From Nageia nagi (taxonomy: Eukaryota > Pinophyta), in NCBI GenBank assembly GCA_050084985.1, contig JBITNC010000001.1:86490001-86554000 (forward strand): a stretch of DNA of 64,000 nucleotides, in the 5' to 3' direction. The translations under genes were made by a program, and so were the position numbers. Shown one piece after another: positions 1 to 13,150 of this stretch. The first letter of the stretch is position 1. Every line of letters starts with the position of its first letter. The notes under the pieces are model-generated. The model was not told where the DNA came from, did not search any database, and worked only from the letters and a program-made list of their open reading frames with translations.

Positions 1-3000
1 ACTTAAATGATGATCCAAATCATCTTAAGATTGTTCAACTAGGAAAGTCACTCACTAAAGATGAGAAACAAGAATTCACATCTATACTCAAAGACAACAA
101 ATATTTGCATGTTCATACATTGATATGTCAAGATTAAATCCTAAAGTGGTGGTACATAACTTGGATACTAAAGAAGATGTTAAACTAATTAAATAAAAAT
201 TATGCAAGATGCATCCAACCATAGCACTAATGGTGAAAGAAGAGTTACTAAAACTTTTAGAAGCCAAGTTCATCCATCCCATTGATTATTGTAATTGGAT
301 TTCCAACATGGTACCAGTGAAAAAGTCCAATTGAAATATTCACATATGCATAGATTTTAGATATTTAAACAAAGCTTATCCTAATGATGATTTCCCATTA
401 CCTAACATATATAATTTGGTTGAATCTACCATTGGACATGAAATGTTATCTCTTATGGATGGTTTTTTCAAGGTACAACCAAATAAAAGTAACACTTGAA
501 GATCAACATAAAACAACATTCACAATGCCTTAGGGGATATTTTGTTATAAGGTAATGCCCTTTGGACTAAAGAATGCAGGAGTTACTTACCAAAGAGCAA
601 TGATGTACATTTTCCATGACTACATCTATGACATTATAGAAGATTATGTGGATGATGTATTAGCTAAATCTAAAATTTGAGAAGACCATCCAAAGGTACT
701 TATCAAAATATTTGATACATTGTTGGAGCATAATATTTGATTAAACCCTAAGAAATGCATTTTTGGGGTTACTTCAAGAAAATTATTAGGATTTATTATT
801 TCTAGGTGAGGAATTGAAGTAGATATTAATAAGATAAAAGCGATAGTGAATATGTCACCCCCTTTGAATATAAAATAATTACAAATTTTATAAGATAATT
901 TGCAAGCTGTAAGGCAATTTATTTCATAATTATTTGATAAGTGTAAAACATTCAATATATTGTTAAAAAGGGGGATTACATTCCATTAGGGAAGTGAACA
1001 ATGAGAAGCATTTGGTGAAATAAAATTCTATCTTTTATCACCTTAGTTTGAGTCCCACCAAAGGAAGGGGAACTATTCTTACTCTACACATTAGCTATAG
1101 ATTCACTATTAGAAACTATGCTTGCTCAAAAAAATGAAAATAAAAAAGAACAAGTTATTTACTATTTTAGTCAAATGTTAGTTGGTTACAAAATTATGTA
1201 TACCTAGAAACATTATTTTAGCTATGGTTTTCATAACTAAGAAGTTGATATATTACATGCTAAATCATACCATGTATGTAATTGCTAAAGCAAATCCATT
1301 GAAATACATGATGAATAAAACTTACCAAAAGAAAAGGAAATATAAATAGATTATGAATTTGACTAAATTTGACTTGCAATTCATAAATCAAAAATCGATC
1401 AAAGGTCAAGTCATACTTGATTATCTTGTGGAAGCACCTTTATACAATGATAAACCACTCATCATTGAATTACTAGATAGACATGTTTTTCTATTAGATG
1501 AGATAGAAATTCCCACTAATATTGAAAAATATTAGGATATGGTAATATATTTTGATAAATCAAGATGTGAAAAAAGTGGAGGTGTAGGTGTTGGGTTTGT
1601 TATACCTTAGGGGGTCCCCATACCTTATTCCTTCGAACTTAATTTTCCATGCACAAACAATAACACTGAGTATGAAGCTTTGATATTAGCCATAAAGATA
1701 GTTGTAAAATTAAAACTAAAAAGATTCAAATTAATTAGTGATTTGTTATTGATCATAAATTTGGTTAAAGGTATTTTTTAATGTAAAGAACCTTTACTAT
1801 AGAAGTATAGAAAATTGATGGATAATTTGTTACAATTATTTGAAAAAGTATGCTTTAGAAGAAGCACCAAGATTAACCAATAGATTTGTTGATGTTATGG
1901 CCTCAATCGAATCCTTAATACCTAAAAAGCACATCAACAAACCATTCACATTGAAATAGTCCAAATTACTCAATCCTTTTACAAAATTAATAGGGTAAAA
2001 CATGCGATTAGTGATATTACAATGGAAGATAAAACTTTATGGCATATCAAACTAGTGAAATTCCTAAGAGATTGGATTTTACCTATTAATTTAATGAAAT
2101 TGGTTAGGAAAGAATTTAAATTAAAAGATTCTCATTTTTATATGCTAGGGGATGTCCTATATCAAAGGTTTTGATGGGATATTACTTAGATGTTTAGAAT
2201 GGGTGAATTCATAAATCATAATCTCATGTTCACATGATGGAATATGCAACGGGCATTTTAATGGTCCTATAATAACAAAATGATTAATGGATATGGGATG
2301 TTATTGAACATCTATGGAAAATGATTTCATGGAATATGTTAAAATATGTGTTAAATGCTAATGACATTCCAATTTGTTTAATCAACCATCATAAGCACTA
2401 CAACCCATACAATCATTATGGCCATTTTGGAGATGGGTATTGGATTTGATAGGTCAAATATCCCCTATTTTATTAGAAGGTCATAAATTTATAGTAATAT
2501 TGCTTCACAAAATGGGTTGAATATATTCCTATTATTTCAACAAAAGGACCAAAGATAACAAAATTTATAAATTATCATATCATTTGTCATTTTGGAATTT
2601 CTACCCAGATTATCATAGATAACTGAAAGAATTTCAAAAATAAAGAAGTATTAGCTTAATCTAAAGGATATCATATTCAAATTAGTTTTTCAACACCCTA
2701 TTACCCCAGGTGAATGAAAAATTTGAACCTACAAACAAAAGTATTCATATTTTTCTACTCAAAATAATTGATAAATCTCATAGAGATTGGCATGCAAGGA
2801 TTCCCCATGCCTTATGGGCTTATCACACTAGCATTCAAACTTCCACTAGGGTAACCCCATTTTCTTTAGTATATGGGGTAGAAGCAGTTCTACCCTTAGA
2901 AATTAAAATCATGTCTTTACAAATTGCTTTATAATATTATATCACAAAAGAAGCACCTCATAAAATGTGACTAGACCAATTATTGATCCTAGATGAAAGA

Positions 3001-3211
3001 AGAGTTAATTCTTCAGAACACATGCCTATCAAAATTGCATTAAATAAGCTTTTGATAAAATGGTATTCATGATAAATTTTCCCCTAACTAGTTAGGACCT
3101 TACATAGTTAAGAGAAATTTTGATTTAGGAGGGTATCACTTAGCTGAATTTGAAGGTAATGAAAAGCATGAGCTAATAAATATCATGCATTTTTATCCCT
3201 TTTATAGTTGA
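1..3211 (+). pseudogene. Ty3/gypsy (Tat-type) pol remnant: RT, two RNase H domains, integrase
   Basis: This is a decayed retrotransposon polyprotein, entered from the left edge of the window. Reading across frames, RT appears first: LNKAYPNDDFPLP near 369-402, LSLMDGFFKVQP near 449, the catalytic YVDDV near 646-660 and NPKKCIFG near 744. The RT-linked RNase H follows, ending in FDLQFINQKSIKGQ (about 1371). A second RNase H-like domain follows at 1542-1745 (VIYFDKSRCEKSGG, then NNNTEYEALILAIK). Integrase comes next: its HHCC finger HDGICNGHFNGP (2235-2270), a core from about 2429, the intact stretch WHARIPHALWAYHTS (within 2710-2934), and a C-terminal GPYIVKR block ending at a TGA at 3211. Two RNase H domains are, from family knowledge, typical of the Tat lineage. 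Many stops and frameshifts make it non-functional. Gag and protease would lie to the left of the window. Confidence 0.9.
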
Positions 3212-6200
3212 AATTAGTTTTATTTATTTATGTATATATATTGTAAATATTTAGATAAAAAAAAAGTAAAAGCTTTAAAATGAATTAATAAAAAAAAATG
3301 AATTTAATAGACGGAAACTGAAAGGATGAAGAGTGTTCGTGTGCTACTAGAAACAAAAGGAATAAAGCAAGCATTTTGGTTTGAGAAGTCTAGATATTTA
3401 GGAGATAAAACCATATCCAAACTCACAAAATTCAATTTCCAAGTAGAATAGAATATTTTTCAATTAATGATAAATATATAAAGGAATGTAGCCTTGAGGC
3501 ATTATCTAGATACATTTGATGGTTGGAAAATATGTGTTAATGGAGAAAATATTTAAATTTACATATATAGGACCATGTATTTCTAAGGTTATTATCATTA
3601 TTATGAGAAAGTGAAAAAAATAAATTTATTATACTTGTATTGACCTACTGCAATGCCCAAACTCATACTTGAATGCACTTTTAATGATTATGTTTTAAAT
3701 GTTGTGTATCAAGATCCATAGAGCTTACATCCAATCATGACTTGGATGAATCAGCTTGTAGAAGACTTGTGTCATCAAAAGTTAATATATGATTTTTCTT
3801 ATTCGTTTGTGGCCAAACCTAGAAAAAAAAAGAGTTAAAATAAATATAAATAAATAATGTTTTTGACTAAAATCAATATTTAGCTCACCTTCATCTTGTG
3901 ACCATGACTAAAAAATAATAATAACCACAAGATTAGAAGTCCCTAAACAAGTATATTTACATTTTGACTACATTGGGAAAAATTTCATGGATAGATATAA
4001 AAGAGATGTATACATGCAATTACTTCAAAAAAATCCTTCCACAGTTATGGAATATTTTCTTGATTTACTCAAAGAAGTGCAATTGGAAATAGCCATGAAA
4101 TATTTTGAAATTTGTACATCAAATGCATGGGAAGTAAAAATAAATAGTTTAAAGGTTAAAATTGAAATAAAGGCATAAGAAATGTGGATGGAATAAGAAT
4201 TTGAAATGAGTTCATTACAATAGTTCCATTTTAATTAGCCCTATGATAAACCCAAAATTGTGATAGATTGCATTCAAGATATTCATATCAAATTTAAGGG
4301 ATGCCCTCTTGTTTTGAATTTAGTTATTTTTGATCAAGTATTTTCATCCTTTATACCATACTTTCCAAGAATGAAATTATATATGATTATAGTTCATTTT
4401 TTAGTAATAATTATTATGTGAACAATCCTTTAAACATTAAAGCATGATTTGAACAAATTAGTAAACATCTAGATAATAGAAAACAAATTCAAAATGTTGA
4501 ATAGGAACATTATTCCAACATCATTAATAATAGAATTTTTGATGTTTTTGTAAGGATCCTCATTTCATATTTTCCATCTTGGAATCCTCCATTACTATCA
4601 ACTTCACCACCTCTTGTTTCACTACATCCTACATACATGCCTTCTTTTTTTATTCTTCTTAAGGTACATACTAAAATGAATCATCAAGAAATTTAAACAA
4701 AAACCTAAACTACCAATCCCACCACTCATTTCATATCCCATTTGTTCCCAAACATATAATCTAGTACAAGGTCCTATTTACCTTCAATTAAGGCCTCCTT
4801 ACTATTACTTTTTAGATCATGGATGTTGGGTTATTCATAGGAAAACTATTTATGAACATCATTCAAAATATTGTGAATCACTTTCCATTATAAAAAACTA
4901 TAAAAAATATTATAAACATGAAATAGCACAAAAAATAATAAAAATATAAAATAAACATAAAAAAATAAAAGTATGTGACTTTTACATATGTGTGTGTTGT
5001 ATATATATTGTTTGATCTTTGAATATTAATTATCTACATGCAAATAAAATCTTTATATATGTTGTGTCTTTACAAAACCTTATGTAATTTTTGAAATGTA
5101 CATGTAATGATTGTAGGTGGCTGATTGCATTCCAAACACAAACATCATGAGTCATCCTCATTATGTTTTGGAACCTACCAATCAAGAGGTAGCCTATACA
5201 TATAATATTCCACCTACTCCTTGGAATTATCTTCCTTGTACATCCTACATTCACTGTGTACATTCCCAAGTGACCATGTAGAGAGTTAAGTCCTATCATT
5301 AGATGTAGATACAAAATATTTTTTTTATTTACCTATTGGTGTGCAATATAAGATTTTGTCTATGAAAACATTGTCAAGTTTATTGGATAGATATGATCAC
5401 ACTTACAACATTCTAAAAGATTCCTTTTGGGTGAGCTTGTATATTGATGATGGACCATGCTGGGGAACTTTGCATGATTCATGACATACTTGATGAAGAG
5501 TTTCTTTAAAACCTCATTTTCCTACTTTGTATACCAAATTTCATATGGAGATTTATGATTAATTTCCCATGTCAATCCATTTATTTGCAAACTCATTCAA
5601 TTTTATGGACCATCATCCTTGCATCCTCAAGAGTCTTTTGACAAAATCACCATTACCCATATAATATTTTAAATATATCTTATTGGAAATTCATATTTTC
5701 TATGTCTATCACTCATCATGCTACACATTGGACTATTTACAATACTATTCATACTCATTATCATTTTCATCACATCTCCCATAGTGATCTACTACCAACC
5801 CTCACTTGACTTGGAATCCATTATGTACAAGTAGAAAATGAATTAAAATCAAAAAATTATTATAAAAACTAAAAACTTATTATATATCTACCTTGGCTAT
5901 TGTGTGCACTACCCTATGTGTTCACATCATAACATTGTGTTCATTTTGTTCACTAAATCCATCAATGTAAAACTATTAAGTGTTAAACAAGATGATCATT
6001 GTAATCTACAAAGATATATATATATACATATTATATATCCATCAATATGTCACTCATGTATATAGTTGTACATATAAATAAAGGAGTATTTTATGGGTAT
6101 ATAATATTCATATGCTATTTTATAAAAACATCTTTCATAAGGTTTCTAAAACTTGGGATGATAAACAAACATAACTGTGATACATTGTCAGGATATTATG

Positions 6201-7410
6201 AACTCATAGACTTTTACATATTCTAAATCTTGAAATAATAAAAAATTTGACATTCCTTGAGCATAATTTTGAGCGATCATTCATCCTATTATTTTGATAC
6301 ATCTTGAACCCAAGGTAAAATTTTTAGGTGATTATGATATCCTCTATTTGGGCTATGCGTACCTCACTAGAAATAGAGCAAGGTTGTAATGAGATCTAGG
6401 GGTTACTCTTCATTGGGAGTATGAATGATTATCTAGTAGTGAGGTATACCTTACAAAGAGGTGACATTTCCATCCTTTGAGATATACCTCTAGATGTTTT
6501 ACATGGATGAATCAACTTATATATTTCATGCTCTTAAAACATTAAATTGGTGGGCATCAAGAGAAGAAAATAAATAACATTGCACACAAGTGAGTTCATA
6601 GTAAACTTAAGTGTATCATAACTTCATTTTACATAATCCTTAATATATGAAATTGAAACAAAATATTATTTTATGAAATTAGTGTGAATATACTATTTAT
6701 TACACTACTTTCTTATATTATACATTCATTTCATTCCATAATACATATATATCATTATTATTATAATCTTGGTCATAAACTAAATTGTTATGTTTGACAT
6801 TAAAATAGTTATACTATCCATCTATGTTCACGTATCCATCTATATATGTCCATAATACTATACATTCATACATTTATCCATTTATGTATTCATACCATTT
6901 TACCTACATTATCCCATATGTACAAATAGCCAAGAAAAATAGAAAATGATGATATATGATTCCTTACTATTATAAATAAAATATTGACCAAAATATAACA
7001 AGTAATGATAATGATCTATAACAAATTAAATTATCACATAATATTAGAACCATTCATTTATCAAAATATTAAATATCATACAACTCAATGTAAATTAACA
7101 TCAATAATCCATCAAAATATTAAAATTAAATGTAAATCCTAGAATTGTCATTCATAAAATAACACATGATAATATCTAATAAAAACTAATCAAAACATGA
7201 GTATAAACATAAGTATCCAAAATATCATCACATGTATATATATATATATAATAATAAGTTTCCATTACCTAAGCATCCATACCATCCTAATCATGGTTAC
7301 CATGATCCAAAAAATGAATATGATATAATCATCCATTAATGAATATAGTTTTATATCATCATATCATAACTAATAATAAAATAACATAACAAAAATATAT
7401 TATTGGTTAA
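3212..7410 (+). other. Tat 3' region: AT-rich, unidentified decayed ORFs
   Basis: This stretch follows the integrase stop and contains no domain I recognise. Weakly open plus-strand segments persist, for example 3987-4178 (63 codons), a stretch near 4245-4380 reading KPKIVIDCIQDIHIKFKG, and 5110-5270 reading VADCIPNTNIMSHPHYV then IPPTPWNYLPCTS. They lie in different frames and could be remains of an extra sense ORF downstream of pol, or chance. The rest is AT-rich with short (AT)n runs near 6011 and 7229. No tRNA, rRNA or clear insertion boundary is visible. I assign it to the Tat element only because pol lies to its left and a polypurine tract plus LTR on the same strand lie to its right. 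Confidence 0.4.
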
Positions 7411-7414
7411 TACT

Positions 7415-9349
7415 TTAAGGCATACTCATACTCATTTCCCTCACCACCACCCTAACCAATGGTCTCGCTAATCTCCTAACCTCTCTAAAGTGATGGGCTA
7501 CCAATAATCCTCTCTTGCCTAGCATACCAAATCTTTGAATACCTTGATTGATGATGATATGAGGAAGTAGTAGCACTCCTACCAATGGATATTTCATCCT
7601 TGCCTCTACTCAATCTTGCATTAATACCCTTTTGTGCCTCACTAGTTGTTGCTTCTTGAAGGGCACTAATATCCAAAGGAACATAACCTAAAGGAGGTAA
7701 TAGATACTTTAAACTGGTACCAAAATTAGGAAAACCTAATAGCCATGTGTCCACCACCCCATAGTAATAGTCCCTCTATCTACAAATGTCCCTAACAAAG
7801 GTATAAGACTATCTCTCTATGCCAACCATGATGCCTTCAGCTCTTTCTTGCTACTACTACAAAGACTACACCATAGCCTATGCCCTATCTCTCTTGGCTC
7901 TATATCTCAAACTATCCTCATATGAATATTTGATTTCATGAAGCTATGCATGTAAAGACTCATTATCCTAATAAGATTGGTCAAGTAATGATCATGATTG
8001 ACCAAGTAAGAACTTGAGTTCTTTGATATATCCTAGTAATGAGTCATGACTATGAATCTCATGAGCTGGTCCATCCTCTCTAAGACCTCCCTCCTTAGTT
8101 GGAAACTCCATTTTAGGTTGGTCCTCTATAGAATCCACCCTAATGTCCTACTCCCCCTTTATACTAGGATGCATACCAGCATCCTCTATATGTTACTCAC
8201 CCAATGACCCTGGTCACCCTCATTGATCTCCTCCATATTAGCCTACTATAAGGTAGTAAAAATCTCTATAAATTTGATATCATCTACATAAAAATCCTCA
8301 TTTGCAGTCTCCTCCACCTCAATATTAGGCTCTATGTATATTAAGGGCTCAATACCCTCTGCTAGAAGAGTACCCTCTCGCTAAAATCTAATAAGCTCTA
8401 CCAAAATATCTTGCACAAGCCCAAACTACCATCTAACATGATCAAACTATAAGTACTCCAAAAAATTAGTCTACCAACCATTAAGAGCCCTTACTTATCT
8501 ACTATCTTTTAGCCCATCCTCTAGCTCATCCCATACTAGATATAGATGATATGGCCAAAACCTAACATGGTCAAGAATGAGCTGATTCAACATGTCATGA
8601 TAGAACATAACATCACTACAAAATCCATTAGTGGTACAATTGTAGAAATACTCCATCCATTACATGATCCTTGGAGGATACTTTGAATGAGAGGTAAAAC
8701 TACGAATAAGATGTTCATCAAGGCATTCCATAGTGATATGCTCATATTCCCATGCCTATAGATTAATAATAACTATCGATGAGGTTTTATGACCCTAAGA
8801 GTAAAAGAATAGCTCCCTATAGTAGTTAAATCCCAAGCAAAAGATGGTGCCATGTTGCATCATGTCTGCTACCATTAGGAGTAGTGACCAAGGAAACTTG
8901 CCATTGCCAGTATTAGGTATGGCATAATAGTAAATGTATAACATAAAAATAAGAACTTGATGCTCTCCAACTAATCTTCATGCTAATACTATAGATATAT
9001 GATCTCACCTGAGCTAATCTCAAACATGATCATATCAACTTGATCTACCATGTATAAATAGGAAATGGTGGGTCTAATATCATCTGAATCAACATGTGGG
9101 TCTAATATCATATATACAATGGATCTCCTTCACGGTAATCATCATATCCCTTATTAAGAGATAGAAATTAGATGTGGTGGAATCCTATCTCTTGAGAAAA
9201 GTTTCTATGAGAGGGTAATCCTAGTGATTATGATCCATGTAGGGTCCAACACCAAAACCCACACTTCAAACAAATGTGTGGTCCAAGGACGTAAGAAAAG
9301 TGTGATCCTCCTTAAGGATTTTAGGGTAGCGATCCTTAGGGTCAAACAT
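7415..9349 (-). pseudogene. Plant mobile domain (PMD, aminotransferase-like) ORF, broken, antisense to the Tat pol
   Basis: Read on the minus strand from ATG 9349 (MFDPKDRYPKILKED), this shows the pattern of the plant mobile domain family. DYPLIETFLKR then DSTTSNFYLL (about 9155-9220) corresponds to the family's LI..L.ERW....TFHLP block. ITVKEIHCIYDI (about 9115-9150) matches the 'T.TL.DV..I..I' block. NYYRELF then AWEYEHI (about 8735-8835) matches the later YR.L...Q.WAWEH region. A tail at 7485-7757 stays open for 90 codons (LPPLGYVPLDISALQEA). Stops and frameshifts interrupt every block. PMD proteins occur as host genes (MAIN/MAIL group) and inside Ty3/gypsy and Mutator-like elements. The position here, opposite to and downstream of a Tat pol, favours a transposon antisense ORF. 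I matched the family by eye, without a profile search. Confidence 0.6.
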
Positions 9350-10189
9350 AGTTGAAACCTATAATGTAAAATTAACTAAGTCAAAAAATAATTTAACATT
9401 GAGACCAAATGCTAATGACCCAAAGGGTAGCTCGTTAAGTCATCAATGTATGTTGGGTAAATGTTAGTGAATTTGAAATCCTTCAACCTAGGCTAGAGAC
9501 CATGACCAAAGCACCCAAAAAAGGGAAAAACATGAAAAAATGCAACAAAATGGAAAATATAATAGTTAAAAATGATCTAAATGCTAAAATAAATGCTCCT
9601 ACAAATTTTCTTTTTCAATATAGACCCTAAAAATAACAAATTTGATAAAAAAAATAAAAAAAGGATTTTAAAACCCTTCCTTCTCTCTAATTGGTCATCT
9701 TTGAACAACTGGTCTCCTCCTCGATGGCATATTGGCTCACAGGGTATGACAAAGCAAGAAAATATGTGTCCCATAATGGAAAGGGTGACAAGTAAACCAA
9801 ATATCTAAAAATAGGAAAAAAATAAGAAAATGACAAGTCACTTTATCTTTTTATCTTAACTACAACTTGGAATGTGAGTTATTTTACATTGAAAGCTAGC
9901 AATGTCCATGGAACATTGATGATTAGAACAAGTCATTGGTGACCCATTACATTGTAAAAATATGTAAAAATAAAAAATAAATAAATAAAGGGAATAATAT
10001 ATAAAATATTAACCCCTTATTTTGGTTTTTAATCAAGAAAAAAACCATAAAACATATCAAAAAATAAACAAGACCCCTACTTGTCAAAATAACCTAAGTC
10101 ACATGTTTAAACAAATTGCATTTCATGAATAGTTCAAAATTCAAAAATCAAACATGATTAACAAATGTGATATGACCTTCTAAGTAAGA

Positions 10190-11432
10190 TCATCATGTAC
10201 CTTAGTTGTTAGGATGGAAGCTAGCAAAATCAAACCAACCATATATACAAAACTCATAATTTATCTCATAGTAGCTTTGGTATACATTCGATGATATAGA
10301 GACTCATCATGTACCTACCACAAATAGCACATAGTAGATAGATACAAGCATCATTTTGATATATACAACAATGGTTTATAAAATATGATAAAGCATAAAA
10401 GTGACTAGAACATGAGTTGATCATGATTTGACCAATCCAATTTGACTTATTCATAAATATTAGCTCAACTTTAAACATCGACCAAGCATCAACATAAGTT
10501 AGGGGACTTAAATCAAAATCCCACCTTAAAAAAAATCAGCATCAATGAAAATCACAAAACATTGATGACCAACAAATTGAAAAGTACATAAAAAACTTAA
10601 TACCTCATTCTAGTTAGGTTTAGCTTAGGTTCAAAATTAAAAAAAAAAAAACATCTAAATACTTGATCCCTATTTCTAGTTAGGTTTAACTTAGGTCCAA
10701 AACAAAAGTGTATAAATACTTAATCCCCTTTTATAGTTTAGGTTTAGCTTAGATCTATAGAAACAAATACAAGAAATATTTAAACCCTTCTTTTTGTATA
10801 GGAATCTGGATGAAAAAATATGCACCTTGGGTCCCTTGTGAGGTAACATTAAAAAGGCTATCATTAAATGCCTCATACCGTAGGCTAAAAGAAAGAGTAA
10901 AAAAAAATAAAAATAAAAACCTAAAAAATTGAAAATATGTCAAATACAAAATGAAACAAGTCGCTTAATTATTGATTTGACCAAGGTTAAGTGTTTTGGA
11001 AAACTAAAACCTATGGGTAATTCTAAATTTGAAAAATGACCCTTCTCTTAATAGATAAAAGATGGATGAGGTTGGATATGACTAAAAACATTATATGAAC
11101 TTTTGCATAAGATCATCATATAATCTAACTACTAAGATGAATAATAGAATGATTAAAGTAATTGTATTCCTAGTGTAACTTCTTTATCACATGCTAGCTT
11201 TGGCATACAATTGATGAAATAAAGATTTGTCACATACCTACCATAAACAACACATAGTATAGTGATACCGATAAGTTTCTCTTTGATAATAAAACCATGC
11301 TACTTTCAAAATACATCAAACATAAAAGATCAAAAAATGAATTTAATCATAATTCAATCAATCAAATTTGGTTTATTCATAAGGAATAGGTTAATCCAAA
11401 ATATTGACTAAATTCAAGAATACAAGTTAAGA
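10190..11432. repeat. Diverged direct repeat (about 320 bp, copies roughly 920 bp apart)
   Basis: Copy 1 (about 10190-10510) and copy 2 (about 11100-11432) share an ordered series of blocks. These include GATCATCAT, TAGCTTTGG(T/C)ATAC, ACATACCTACCA/ACGTACCTACCA-like segments followed by CACATAGTA, ATAAAAG, TTTATTCATAA, and an ending near AAGTTA(G)GGGACTT or AAGTTAAGAAACTT. Order and orientation are kept while individual bases differ considerably, so this is an old duplication. Confidence 0.7.
10590..10800. repeat. Short tandem array (units of about 57-66 bp)
   Basis: Three units share TAGTTAGGTTTAGCTTAGG, starting at about 10611, 10677 and 10734. Each is preceded by an ATACTTAATCCC-like segment. 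The array lies between the two copies of the larger direct repeat. Confidence 0.75.
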
Positions 11433-12623
11433 AACTTGAAAGCACCCACCTTCAGAAAGGCAAGTTTTTGAATTATTCTTCACTTAAAAACTAGTGGATA
11501 ATTCAAAAAAGGGAAAATGTAGACACCCAAAAATTAGCCTTCTTTCGACATATGAAAGAAGATGAAAAAATTCAAGTAAAATTAAAAATTTTAGTATGCC
11601 AAATGCCAATATGCAACTCTAGTTGTTGGTGACTCAATATAGACACCAGAGTTTGATACGTAGATGCCAACAATTCTATTTTTGGAAAAAATAAAATAAA
11701 AATAGTAACTCCTAAAGTGTCTTGGGAATAAAGTAAGGTATAATAGATAACTCATCTTCCATCTTGCACATCCCAACTTTGGATAACAACCATGACAAAG
11801 TTGTATAGGCTTTTCTATTTTGATTTTTGTCTCAAAATTGAAAACTTTGCTTATTTCTGAAATCTATAAATAAAACCTTCTACAATGGAGCAAGGGATCC
11901 AATTTGAATTCAGGGTTACTCTATCAAAACATAGATAAATTTTACTGAGTTAGATGCATTATTATTCTACATTTTACATCCTTATTTATGTTCAATTTTA
12001 TGCTTATTTTATGATATGAGAAGGTATGTTTCATGTTTTTTCTATTCATATGTGTGAAAGGTATATAGGTACAAAGTAGCTAAATTTATAAAAGAAAGTT
12101 AGACAAAATTAGAGGAGAGAGATCTAGATTCTTTTGCAGGTTTCACAAGATAGTGTTTGAAGCTTATAGATACTAAAACATAGGCCTATGAAGGCCTAAA
12201 CATTATTTTGAAAAAATCTCTTTTGTAAGGAAATGAATCAAAATAGATTCATCATTTGTATCATTGAGGTCTACTCAAGAGTAATAAAGAAAAATATTGG
12301 TTGTAACATATATTATCTTATTTTTTAACATGGTTACTTTTTTAGTACAATGATTCCCACTCGAAGGGGATGTAATCACTCATCTCTCTCATAATGATGA
12401 TATTGGTATCTCATTAGGTGACCCCATAAGTGTGACCAATTTTTTACAAAATTAGCATGTTCATATTGCATTTATTTTTGTTTTATTTTGATCAATTTAC
12501 TATATTTATAATCTATCATTTAGCATGGCATTTTTTTAGGCATTGCATGCTTGCATGTTATGATTGAACACTTGCGTTTGCAAGCTTATGCTTGATTTTT
12601 TTGACATGACTATGTTTCTATCA

Positions 12624-12768
12624 TTTTACTCTTCAATTGTTGAGGTAAAGCAAAATCCTTTTACTCTTCAACTACTAGGGAAAATTAGAATAATTTTACC
12701 CTTTGAATGGTAAGGAAAAATAGGATCATTCACCCTTCAACTTCTATGGTAAAGTAGAAATTATTTAG
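12624..12768. repeat. 35-bp tandem repeat, four degenerate copies
   Basis: Units begin at about 12624, 12659, 12694 and 12728. Each reads approximately TTTTACTCTTCAACT.CTAGG followed by TAAAGTAGAA. Spacing is 35 bp with only substitutions between copies. Confidence 0.8.
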
Positions 12769-12854
12769 TTTTGTTTCTTAGTTGTATAATATGCTTTTTA
12801 GGTTCTATTTTATGATTACTTACTTTTCATATTTATCACATATTATCTTCTTGA

Positions 12855-13025
12855 GTACTGACTAGTTACAACATGATAGTGTTGGTACTGCAAGGTGTTA
12901 TGGCCATAGGTACTTCTTGATACGATTGTATCATTTGTATTATAGTTCATTGTGTAAAGGTGCAGACTGGTTATGGTATGAAAGTGTTGGCATTGCAAGG
13001 TGTTATAGCTATATGTAACTTCATC
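12855..13025. repeat. Duplicated segment sharing GTGTTGG.A.TGCAAGGTGT
   Basis: A segment of about 60 bp near 12858 (GACTAGTTACAACATGATAG, then GTGTTGGTACTGCAAGGTGT) recurs about 105 bp later near 12966 (GACTGGTTATGGTATGAAAG, then GTGTTGGCATTGCAAGGTGT). Both are followed by a TATGTAACTTC-like or TAGGTACTTC-like tail. Confidence 0.75.
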
Positions 13026-13138
13026 ATGATGATGTTATTCCTATCACCATCAACATAATATCACACACACCATATATATATTTTTATAGCATTTCACTTG
13101 TCCCAAAATCTTATTTTGCATATCATGAAAACTACCAT

Positions 13139-13150
13139 AAAAGGGGCATC
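13139..13150 (+). other. Polypurine tract before an LTR
   Basis: AAAAGGGGCATC lies directly before TGTAGACACC. A purine run abutting a TG-initiated LTR marks the plus-strand priming site of an LTR element, and its orientation matches the pol at 1-3211. Confidence 0.6.

Larger units (their letters stand above)
9350..13138. other. Non-coding part of Tat 3' region with internal repeats
   Basis: No coding domain is recognisable. The stretch holds a duplicated block (about 10190-10510 and 11100-11432), short tandem arrays at 10590-10800 and 12624-12768, and a duplicated block near 12855-13025. At 11518 a purine run (AAAAAAGGGAAAA) precedes TGTAGACACCCAAAAATTA, which resembles the LTR start at 13151, but the sequences diverge after about 20 bases. 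A TATA-like CTATAAATAAAA occurs near 11865. The 11518 motif may be an older LTR end or a second polypurine-type motif. Confidence 0.5.

Noticed and set aside
5030-5314. 94-codon minus-strand ORF as a gene
   Set aside because: No motif and no supporting context. The plus strand of the same stretch reads better as protein, so this looks like a shadow frame.
9577-9808. Overlapping ORFs on both strands in an A-rich stretch
   Set aside because: Low-complexity lysine/phenylalanine runs from poly-A and poly-T sequence, without any domain.
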